Source of the DNA: Spirochaetaceae bacterium
GTDB taxonomy: Bacteria; Spirochaetota; Spirochaetia; Treponematales; Treponemataceae
NCBI GenBank assembly: GCA_031271875.1
Contig: JAISVD010000146.1
Coordinates: 1 to 7,189, forward strand
Direction of reading: 5' to 3'
DNA length: 7,189 bases
Shown here: one piece after another, positions 1 through 5,195 of the stretch
How positions within the stretch are numbered: the first letter of the stretch is position 1
Layout: every line of letters begins with the position of its first letter
Made by a program: the position numbers and the translations under genes
The notes under the pieces: model-generated
What the model was told of the DNA's origin: nothing
Database searches by the model: none
What the model saw: only the letters and a program-made list of their open reading frames with translations

Positions 1-127
1 AAAGTCTGGTTATCGGGGTAAATTTCGCTAACTCATGCTCTTTTCTCTCTGGAATTCCTGTCTTTCTCCATCTTTGAGACTTCATTATATCTTAGATTTT
101 TTAAATGACGTTGCCCTGAGGCACGGC

Positions 128-144
128 TGTTCATACTCTGAACA
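128..144. repeat. Perfect 6-bp inverted repeat with 5-nt centre upstream of the FliL-like gene
   Basis: TGTTCA and TGAACA flank the five bases TACTC, 60 nt before the first gene's start codon. The size and symmetry fit either a dimeric repressor operator or a small hairpin in the mRNA leader. No T-run follows, so it is not a terminator. The surrounding 1-203 region shows no convincing gene: the only ORF there runs out of frame into the next gene and has no ribosome binding site. Role unknown. Confidence 0.35.
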
Positions 145-203
145 AACAGGGACAGAGCTCAAACAGTTGCGTATACTTCCGCCACCTGATACACTTTACG
201 ATA

Positions 204-704
204 ATGAAACGGACATACAGAGTTTCCTTCGGAATGGTTCTTGAGCGTTTTCTGTTCCTGCTGTTGATAGTCATGCTCCTTATTGTCGCAGGAGTCACCC
301 TCTGGGCCTTTGTTTCGGGCGCGGCTGCGCCGGGACAGGGCCTGAGAAAGAGGGACCCTTTACCTGAAACCGCGGCGGACCGTTTTTCCGAAACCCATGA
401 AATACTGTTTGAAGAACTCGGCAGACTCCGGGCGATTACTGCGGACGACCCTCCGGTAACGGTCATTATCACCCCCTATTTTCCCTATCCCGAAGGCGAT
501 ACGGCCTTTCAGGAGGAGCTGTTACAGAAAACACGGCAGCTCCGTGCCATCATTATGGACTATTTTGCGGGGGTTACCATGGAGGAACTCCTCGCCAGAG
601 GAGAACAGGCGGTAAAGGCGGAACTTATACACAGCATGAACAGTGAGCTCGTTCTGGGTTCGGTGGACAGACTGTTTTTCAGTGACTATATCTTTCTCGA
701 ATAA
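204..704 (+). CDS. FliL-like single-pass membrane protein
   Basis: A 166-aa protein with a short basic N-terminus, one strong transmembrane helix at about residues 14-38, and a C-terminal domain outside the membrane. The C-terminal part (about 107-166) follows the FliL pattern: a helix resembling LRxxIxxYF, then a 'T-x-EEL' segment, a helix ending in LxxxMNxxL, and a final VDRLFFSDYIFLE strand like the VxxVyFTdFvvQ ending of FliL. FliL sits around the flagellar stator and supports motor torque. Upstream in this frame, stops occur at 102-104 and 117-119. ATG 204 is the first ATG after them but lacks a clear Shine-Dalgarno; ATG 234 is an alternative that would shorten the cytoplasmic tail. No other flagellar gene lies in the window, so the protein could be a stand-alone FliL paralogue. 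The membrane topology is secure; the family call is from pattern recognition only. Confidence 0.6.
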   Translation: MKRTYRVSFGMVLERFLFLLLIVMLLIVAGVTLWAFVSGAAAPGQGLRKRDPLPETAADRFSETHEILFEELGRLRAITADDPPVTVIITPYFPYPEGDTAFQEELLQKTRQLRAIIMDYFAGVTMEELLARGEQAVKAELIHSMNSELVLGSVDRLFFSDYIFLE

Positions 705-733
705 ACGGACATTTCTGCAACTTTTGTCTGTTT
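703..733 (+). terminator. Possible weak terminator hairpin after the FliL-like gene
   Basis: AAACGGACA (703-711) can pair with TGTCTGTTT (725-733) over nine positions, including one G-U, around a 13-nt loop. The stem begins inside the TAA stop codon. The T-run is only the three T's ending the right arm, followed by CCC, so termination would be inefficient. It may instead be a leader or processing structure. Confidence 0.3.
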
Positions 734-753
734 CCCAGTGTCAATAGTATAAA
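724..753 (+). promoter_or_regulatory. Possible sigma-70-type promoter for the ECF sigma operon
   Basis: TTGTCT (724-729) and TATAAA (748-753) are separated by 18 bp, matching the -35 and -10 consensus at 4/6 and 5/6. It lies in the 134-bp gap before the membrane protein gene and would give a leader of about 80 nt. That leader contains GAAGGGT (762-768) and ACCCTTC (802-808), which could pair and bring the GAGGAG at 821-826 close to the stem. A GGAAC box (777-781), typical of ECF -35 elements, is present without a matching -10 at the usual distance. Confidence 0.35.
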
Positions 754-838
754 GCATATGCGAAGGGTCTTCCAGCGGAACAATCGGTTTTCCGGTAAAA
801 AACCCTTCCGTAGTATATACGAGGAGTTTTGAAAAACG

Positions 839-1183
839 ATGGATAACTATTCCGCAGCGGCTCAGGTTATTATAGCGGTTATTCCTATAGTCGGAATTGT
901 AATCGGGGGTATTGTTATTTTTTTCTACCTGCTCTGGCGCCACAAGCAGGTTTCCCTGATGATAAAATCGGGCAATTATAAGCCTCCCCGTTTTGAAATC
1001 CGTACTTTCTCCCTGCTCGCAGGAACCCTTCTCCTGGGGATCGGTGCAGTACTGACGATTATGTTTGTATTCATCGATGGCTTTTCCTACAGCCTGCTTG
1101 GAGGACTGATCCCTCTGGCAGTGGGAATCGGGTTACTGGTGTATTATCGGTTTACTGTTCCGCAGAAACACGAAGATACATGA
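839..1183 (+). CDS. Small three-helix membrane protein, first gene of the ECF sigma operon
   Basis: A 114-aa, strongly hydrophobic protein with predicted membrane helices at about residues 9-33, 57-79 and 84-103. A basic, soluble loop (about 34-56, with WRHKQ and the KPPRFEIR stretch) lies between the first two, and the C-terminal tail is short and charged. I do not recognise the family with certainty; the size and topology recall the small DUF6249-type proteins found beside sigma factors, but I could not test this. Its stop codon overlaps the sigma factor start by 4 nt (ATGA), so the two are probably translationally coupled. The likely ribosome binding site GAGGAG (821-826) is 12 nt from the ATG, longer than usual. 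It may be an accessory sensor or a target of the sigma/anti-sigma pair; no catalytic motif is visible. Confidence 0.75.
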   Translation: MDNYSAAAQVIIAVIPIVGIVIGGIVIFFYLLWRHKQVSLMIKSGNYKPPRFEIRTFSLLAGTLLLGIGAVLTIMFVFIDGFSYSLLGGLIPLAVGIGLLVYYRFTVPQKHEDT

Positions 1184-1806
1184 GCAGTGAAAACGGATTT
1201 TCCGTACCCGCAGGAGCAACTGCGGAAAATTCCATTACGGAAAATCCTGGGGCTCTACAGCCCGGGGCTCTACCGGACAGTATTCTTATCAGATCCGTTT
1301 GCAGCGGAGACATTCAGGCATTCTCGGTCCTGATAGGGCGGTACAGAAAGCGCGTCACCGCGCTGGGGATGAGTTTTTTCAGAAATACTGCGGACGCTGA
1401 AGATTTTGTTCAGGATGTATTTATTAAAGTATATACAAGTCTGAAAACATTCCGCGGCGAAGCGAAGTTTTCAACGTGGCTTATGAGGATAGCCTACAAT
1501 ACGGCGGTAAATTCGATTAAGCGGAGGAGGGAATACCTGTCACTCTCCGATGAAACGGAGATCATTGATACCGGAGAGGGGCCTGAAGCACAGCATATGC
1601 GGCAGGCCATACAGGAAACCATACGGGAAGCGATACAGGAGCTGCCCGAGCAGTACAATGTCTGTCTGGACATGTATTTTTATTACGATATGTCATACAA
1701 GGAGATCAGCGAAGTCATTCACCTCCCTGTGAACACGATTAAATCCCATGTTTTCAGGGCGAAGAAGATACTCCGCAGCAAGCTCTGTAGTTTTATGGAG
1801 GAGTAA
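1180..1806 (+). CDS. ECF-family (extracytoplasmic function) RNA polymerase sigma factor
   Basis: A 208-aa sigma-70 relative with only regions 2 and 4, the ECF layout. Region 2 covers about residues 44-118: the core-binding and -10 recognition signature DAEDFVQDVFIKVY is at 72-85, followed by FSTWLMRIAYNTAVNSIKRRR (about 97-117). Region 4 covers about 140-202: the helix-turn-helix for the -35 element is in LPEQYNVCLDMYFYYDMSYKEISE followed by VNTIKSHVFRAKKILRSKL. The first ~33 residues are a low-complexity extension encoded partly by an imperfect 15-bp tandem duplication (GALQP/GALPD). The start is set by the ATGA overlap with the upstream gene; no stronger internal start is seen. The adjacent downstream anti-sigma gene indicates that the protein is held inactive until a signal releases it. 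Regulon unknown. Confidence 0.93.
   Translation: MSSENGFSVPAGATAENSITENPGALQPGALPDSILIRSVCSGDIQAFSVLIGRYRKRVTALGMSFFRNTADAEDFVQDVFIKVYTSLKTFRGEAKFSTWLMRIAYNTAVNSIKRRREYLSLSDETEIIDTGEGPEAQHMRQAIQETIREAIQELPEQYNVCLDMYFYYDMSYKEISEVIHLPVNTIKSHVFRAKKILRSKLCSFMEE
1246..1275 (+). repeat. Imperfect 15-bp tandem duplication inside the sigma factor gene
   Basis: The two adjacent units 1246-1260 and 1261-1275 differ at two of 15 positions and encode GALQP followed by GALPD in the N-terminal extension. Being a multiple of three, it keeps frame. It probably reflects slippage in a region under weak constraint. Confidence 0.6.
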
Positions 1807-1807
1807 A

Positions 1808-2278
1808 ATGAAGATAAATTGTGAAGCGGTTATGGAGCGGTTTATGGAACTGGACAAGAATGAACGGCTCCCCTTATATATAACCCTTCATCTGATCCTG
1901 TGCAGGGAGTGCAGGACCAGTGTCCGTATGCTCACGCTGGCGGAGAAACAGGCGGCCCAGCCTCTGGCGGAATACGTGACCGTTGACAGCGCCTTTATGC
2001 AGGCGGTTCTGGCAAAGGTGTCCCCCATAACACAGGAAACTGCCGTACCGGTTACCATGAAGCGGTGGGTGGTCTCCGGTATACTGATGATCGCGGCGCT
2101 CTTCTTCTTTCCTGTTTTCAGTTATATGAGGCTGCCGGATTCGGAACTCCTCACCGTCTCCTTCTATCTGCTGTTCGGCTGTGCTGTTGCCGTCTATTGT
2201 ATAATCTTTGTCGGTGGAAACATGGATTTTTTCGTCAAGCAGATCGAGCTGGCCAAAAAGTCGCACCAGACCTCGTGA
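1808..2278 (+). CDS. Membrane-anchored anti-sigma factor with zinc-binding (ZAS-type) motif
   Basis: A 156-aa protein starting 1 nt after the sigma factor stop codon. The start is fixed by a strong GGAGGAG (1797-1803) at good spacing; a longer reading starting at 1748 would lie inside the sigma gene. The N-terminal domain carries H28-x3-C32-x2-C35, the signature of zinc-binding anti-sigma domains, and C5 sits about where the fourth ligand is found (compare RsrA C11/H37/C41/C44 and ChrR H6/H31/C35/C38). Two membrane helices follow (about 87-107 and 114-135), with a short polar tail. The family binds its partner ECF sigma through the N-terminal domain and releases it on redox, metal or envelope signals. 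The soluble part is small and there is no long periplasmic domain, so the signal is probably sensed in the cytoplasm or the membrane. The pairing with the upstream sigma factor is inferred from operon position. Confidence 0.82.
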   Translation: MKINCEAVMERFMELDKNERLPLYITLHLILCRECRTSVRMLTLAEKQAAQPLAEYVTVDSAFMQAVLAKVSPITQETAVPVTMKRWVVSGILMIAALFFFPVFSYMRLPDSELLTVSFYLLFGCAVAVYCIIFVGGNMDFFVKQIELAKKSHQTS

Positions 2279-2290
2279 AATGATCCTTTG

Positions 2291-2330
2291 CATACCAAAA
2301 AGCCCCGGCTTTTTGGTATGTTCCTTTTTT
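2291..2330 (+). terminator. Strong intrinsic terminator of the ECF sigma operon
   Basis: A perfect palindromic hairpin: arms CATACCAAAAAGC (2291-2303) and GCTTTTTGGTATG (2308-2320) around the tetraloop CCCG, followed by TTCC and six T's (2325-2330). It lies 13 nt after the anti-sigma stop codon. On the opposite strand the T-rich tail is missing after the stem, so it is a poorer stop for the convergent M23 gene. The remaining 2331-2425 stretch is AT-rich and shows nothing else. Confidence 0.9.
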
Positions 2331-2425
2331 CTTAATTATCTGTTTGTTTCTTTCACTTTTTATATTCCAGGTTTATTTTGATATGTTGTCTATATATTCA
2401 AGGCCGATGAAGTTCCCGCGTCCGG

Positions 2426-3349
2426 TCAGTTCCAGAGATTTATGGGATTTATGGCGGTGTTATTCTTGAAAATCGTAAAATGGAGATGAGGCCCGGTACT
2501 CAGTCCCGTATTGCCTACCCTGCCGATAAGGTCTCCGGTTTTAACGTGTTTCCCCGCAGCAACATTCCTGGAGCTCAGATGTCCGTAGAGGGTCCGGTAT
2601 CCCGAATGATGGCTGACGATAACATAATTTCCGTAGACCGTGTCATAACCGGAAGCGACGACTGTTCCTGAAAGGGCCGCATAAATAGGAGTACTGAGGG
2701 CGGAGGCCATATCCACACCATTGTGAAAGGTTCGGGCTCCGGTAAAGGGACTGTTGCGCCAGCCGAAAGGGGAGGACATGTAGTAACTGTGACGGATGGG
2801 CTTGCGGAACAGATCGCCGTTAATCTCCTGCCGGGTGACCCAGTCGAGTTTCGCGTCCGGCAGAAAGAGGGTCATCCCTTCGGAGAGGCCGCCATCGGGG
2901 GAGATTTTATTGACCAGCATGATCTTTTCTGCGGAAATCTCATACTTTTGGGCAATGGATTCAGGTGTTTCCGTATTGTTCTTGATCGTATACAGGATGC
3001 CGCTCATGGAGGGAACCTTGAGGAACTGGCCTATCTGGATATATCTGCTCTGTTTTATCTTGTTTACGCTGATGAGACTGTCCTGGGTAATACCGTTATG
3101 TTCCGCGATAACGCCGATCATATCGCCCTTCTGCACCTGATATACGGTATAAAAAAGCTCCGGGTCAGGCTCGTTCAGCATGTCCAGAATTATATCACCG
3201 GTGAAGGGTTCACTGAAATCGGAACCGCCCATACCGGTCAATTCTTCAGCCGCCGTATACTCCGCAACAGGCTCAAGGTCATCCTTATCCGAACACCCTC
3301 CCAGAAAAAGAACCGCGAAAAACAGACCGATACACCATATTTTATTCAT
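2426..3349 (-). CDS. LysM-repeat M23 peptidoglycan endopeptidase, lipoprotein
   Basis: A 307-aa protein with a lipoprotein signal peptide: a hydrophobic stretch after MNK ends in the lipobox LFLGGC, with lipidated Cys19. An acidic linker leads to one LysM-like repeat (about 68-113, YQVQKGD...IGQFLKVP) and a second, more divergent one (about 120-164). The C-terminal M23 domain spans about 188-307. All expected residues are there: zinc ligands H209 and D213 (HNGVD) and H290, plus catalytic H256 (YGHL) and H288 (GPHLHF), spaced as in LytM. It should therefore be an active Gly-Gly or cross-bridge/stem-peptide endopeptidase acting on the cell wall from the periplasmic face, with LysM supplying glycan binding. 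The gene starts 52 nt downstream of rlmE on the same strand and no separate promoter is obvious, so co-transcription is likely. The GGAAGGAA/GGGG stretch upstream of the ATG offers a ribosome binding site. Confidence 0.93.
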   Translation of the reverse strand: MNKIWCIGLFFAVLFLGGCSDKDDLEPVAEYTAAEELTGMGGSDFSEPFTGDIILDMLNEPDPELFYTVYQVQKGDMIGVIAEHNGITQDSLISVNKIKQSRYIQIGQFLKVPSMSGILYTIKNNTETPESIAQKYEISAEKIMLVNKISPDGGLSEGMTLFLPDAKLDWVTRQEINGDLFRKPIRHSYYMSSPFGWRNSPFTGARTFHNGVDMASALSTPIYAALSGTVVASGYDTVYGNYVIVSHHSGYRTLYGHLSSRNVAAGKHVKTGDLIGRVGNTGLSTGPHLHFTIFKNNTAINPINLWN

Positions 3350-3401
3350 GATCCAGCCCCATTCCTTCCATCAGCATATACGGCTTTTGTGCCGCAATGC
3401 G

Positions 3402-3998
3402 TCATTTTTTGTTAATCCCTATCAGATAGGTCTCAAAGGATTCCGCCCGGCACGCTTCGGGCTTGAACCCCTTCGCAGCGGCAAAGAGACCGCGCATTTT
3501 TTTCAGAAGCCCCTGCTGGTCTCCGCCCTGAAACACCTTTATCACGCAATTTCCTCCGGAATTCAGCATCGCTTCTGCATAATATATCGCCATTTCCACG
3601 AGTCCAGTTGAGCGGGAAGTATCAATTATTCTGTTTCCTGTTGTCGCCGGCGCCGCATCGCAGATAACCAGCTGATAAGGCCCAAGCGCCGCGGCCCGCT
3701 CCCGTACAGCAGCGTCTGTCATATCCCCCTGAATGAAGGTAAGATTGTCTCCCCGGACATTTTTTGCCAGCGGTGAAAGGTCGATTGATGTGATATGTCC
3801 GGTATTCTCCAACTTACGAAGAACAAACACCGTCCAGCTTCCCGGAGACGCCCCAAGATCGAGAACCTTTGTATGAGGTTTGAGGAATCTGAATTTTTCA
3901 TCAATTTCCTGCAATTTATATACCGAACGGGCCGGATATCCTTCGGAAAAAGCCTTCCGTGACCAGAAATCAGGCTTGTCATACCGTGCTGTTGCCAT
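3402..3998 (-). CDS. rlmE: 23S rRNA (uridine-2552) 2'-O-methyltransferase RlmE (FtsJ/RrmJ)
   Basis: A 198-aa Rossmann-fold methyltransferase. The SAM-binding motif DLGASPGSW is at residues 47-55. The K-D-K-E catalytic tetrad is complete at K28 (RSVYKL), D114 (VICDAAP), K154 (IKVFQG) and E189 (SFETY), each exactly ten lower than the E. coli numbering (K38, D124, K164, E199). RlmE methylates U2552 in the A-loop during late 50S assembly, using S-adenosylmethionine. The ATG at 3998 is chosen because AAAGGAAG precedes it at suitable spacing; a TTG five codons upstream (4013) has no comparable site. It is the first gene of a minus-strand unit with the M23 lipoprotein and diverges from the polyprenyl synthase across 43 bp. 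Ends in the usual short C-terminus; nothing is missing. Confidence 0.96.
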   Translation of the reverse strand: MATARYDKPDFWSRKAFSEGYPARSVYKLQEIDEKFRFLKPHTKVLDLGASPGSWTVFVLRKLENTGHITSIDLSPLAKNVRGDNLTFIQGDMTDAAVRERAAALGPYQLVICDAAPATTGNRIIDTSRSTGLVEMAIYYAEAMLNSGGNCVIKVFQGGDQQGLLKKMRGLFAAAKGFKPEACRAESFETYLIGINKK

Positions 3999-4032
3999 CG
4001 GCTTCCTTTGCAATGACTGCTTTCTCTGATAT

Positions 4033-4061
4033 TATTATAACATGAACCATGAATATAGCCA
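4033..4061 (-). promoter_or_regulatory. Probable promoter of the rlmE-M23 unit
   Basis: On the minus strand a perfect TATAAT -10 (4038-4033) is preceded, after 17 bp, by TGGCTA (4061-4056), a weak -35 (3/6). Transcription would begin about 28 nt before the rlmE ATG. The -35 half lies inside the first codons of the divergent polyprenyl synthase gene. Confidence 0.5.
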
Positions 4062-5106
4062 ACGCCTTGAACGGATAGAAAAAACACTTGCAGAAACGCT
4101 GCCCGAATCCTGTTCCGGCAGGTGGATAGAGGAGACATTTTCCCGTCTCCCCGAAGGGGTAGACCTTCCCGAAGGGATAGAGACAGAACATATACGGCCC
4201 CTTGTTGAGCCCTGCAGGGAGCTGTTTCTCAGGGGGGGCAAACGGTGGCGGCCTCTGCTCCTGGTACTGGCCTGCGAGCTCTACGGAGGGGGAGACCGGG
4301 GTTACCGGCTGACCCCGGCGGTAGAGTTTATCCATACCGCGAGTCTCATCCACGATGACATCGAAGACGGCGCGGACACCCGCCGGGGAGCTCCGGCGGT
4401 TCACATATTGTACGGAATCGATACGGCCATAACCAGCGGTTCCTGGCTCTTTTTCGAGGCCCTGAGCTGTATAAACGGCTTTCCCGGCGGCCCGGAGACC
4501 GCCTTCCGGCTTTACCGGGCGGCGGCAGCGGAAACGCGGCGGCTCCACCTGGGTCAGGCTATGGATATCGCCTGGCACCGGGACAACTCGCGGGTTCCTT
4601 CGGTGACGGAATACCTGTCCATGACCCGGCTGAAAACGGGAACCCTCGCCTCTCTGGCGGGTAAACTCGGCGTACTCGGAGCGGGCGGGACTGAGGAGGA
4701 GGCTGAACGGTTCGGCGAAATCGCTGCTGGCGCGGGGGTCGGGTTTCAGGTACTCGACGATGTACTCAATCTGACCCGGGGGAATCCCGGCAAAAAACGG
4801 GGGGACGATATAGTCGAGGGAAAGAAGAGCCTCCCCGTATTGTTCCATCTTGACAGCCGCCCTGAGGATTTCAGGCGTATTGCCGGTTACTTTGAGGCGG
4901 CAAAACGGAACGGTATCGACGCGCCGGAGGTCGAACAGTGCGTGACCCTTCTGAATGAATCCGGCGCGGTTGAACAGGCTCAGGCATACGGTGAGGGCCT
5001 CATCCGCAGCGTCTGCGGAACGCTGCGGGAAAGATGGCCGGGAAACGAAGCCGCAGGGCTGATCGCGGGAATGTTTGAGGCCATGACCGGCGAGGCCGCC
5101 CGGTAA
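4042..5106 (+). CDS. Trans-polyprenyl diphosphate synthase (IspA/IspB family)
   Basis: A 354-aa, all-helical prenyltransferase adding isopentenyl diphosphate to an allylic diphosphate in the cytoplasm. Visible motifs in order: GGKRWRP (65-71) for IPP binding; first Asp-rich motif DDIED (105-109); GQAMDIAW (171-178); KTG (198-200); second Asp-rich motif QVLDDVLN (236-243), with Asn where most bacterial enzymes have Asp; and KRGDD (252-256) then GKK (260-262). There is no two-residue insertion in the first motif, unlike E. coli IspA. Residues -5 and -4 before it are small (A100, S101), as in IspB, which favours a product longer than farnesyl diphosphate, for example a quinone side chain or lipid carrier precursor; that is inference. 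The start is the first ATG after an in-frame stop (4027-4029) and has no Shine-Dalgarno, so it may be leaderless or weakly translated. A long ORF opposite it is a GC-driven shadow. Confidence 0.93.
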   Translation: MNHEYSQRLERIEKTLAETLPESCSGRWIEETFSRLPEGVDLPEGIETEHIRPLVEPCRELFLRGGKRWRPLLLVLACELYGGGDRGYRLTPAVEFIHTASLIHDDIEDGADTRRGAPAVHILYGIDTAITSGSWLFFEALSCINGFPGGPETAFRLYRAAAAETRRLHLGQAMDIAWHRDNSRVPSVTEYLSMTRLKTGTLASLAGKLGVLGAGGTEEEAERFGEIAAGAGVGFQVLDDVLNLTRGNPGKKRGDDIVEGKKSLPVLFHLDSRPEDFRRIAGYFEAAKRNGIDAPEVEQCVTLLNESGAVEQAQAYGEGLIRSVCGTLRERWPGNEAAGLIAGMFEAMTGEAAR

Positions 5107-5195
5107 CAGGGGGCTCAGGACAGATCGAGCTTGAAAGCCTGCTTTATCTAACAATGTCAGAAGTATTGTTTTGACGAGCAATAAAAACTCTATTC

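Noticed and set aside
35..244. 69-aa plus-strand ORF before the FliL-like gene
   Set aside because: No ribosome binding site, no domain, and it overlaps the FliL-like start in another frame.
777..820. ECF-type autoregulatory promoter based on GGAAC at 777-781
   Set aside because: No CGT- or TC-type -10 element lies 15-17 bp downstream; CCGTA appears only about 27 bp away.
1748..1807. Upstream-extended start for the anti-sigma factor
   Set aside because: It would lie within the sigma factor gene; the ATG at 1808 has a strong GGAGGAG and gives the expected ZAS N-terminus.
2723..3415. 230-aa plus-strand ORF opposite the M23 lipoprotein
   Set aside because: Antisense to a gene with intact catalytic residues; no ribosome binding site and no recognisable domain.
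5150..5170. Terminator between the convergent genes (AACAAT/ATTGTT)
   Set aside because: The stem is six AT-rich pairs with a 9-nt loop and no proper T-run on either strand.
3979..5181. 400-aa minus-strand ORF opposite the polyprenyl synthase
   Set aside because: It lies antisense to a gene with full family motifs, is rich in Pro/Arg/Gly as GC-rich shadow frames are, overlaps the rlmE start, and matches no family I know.
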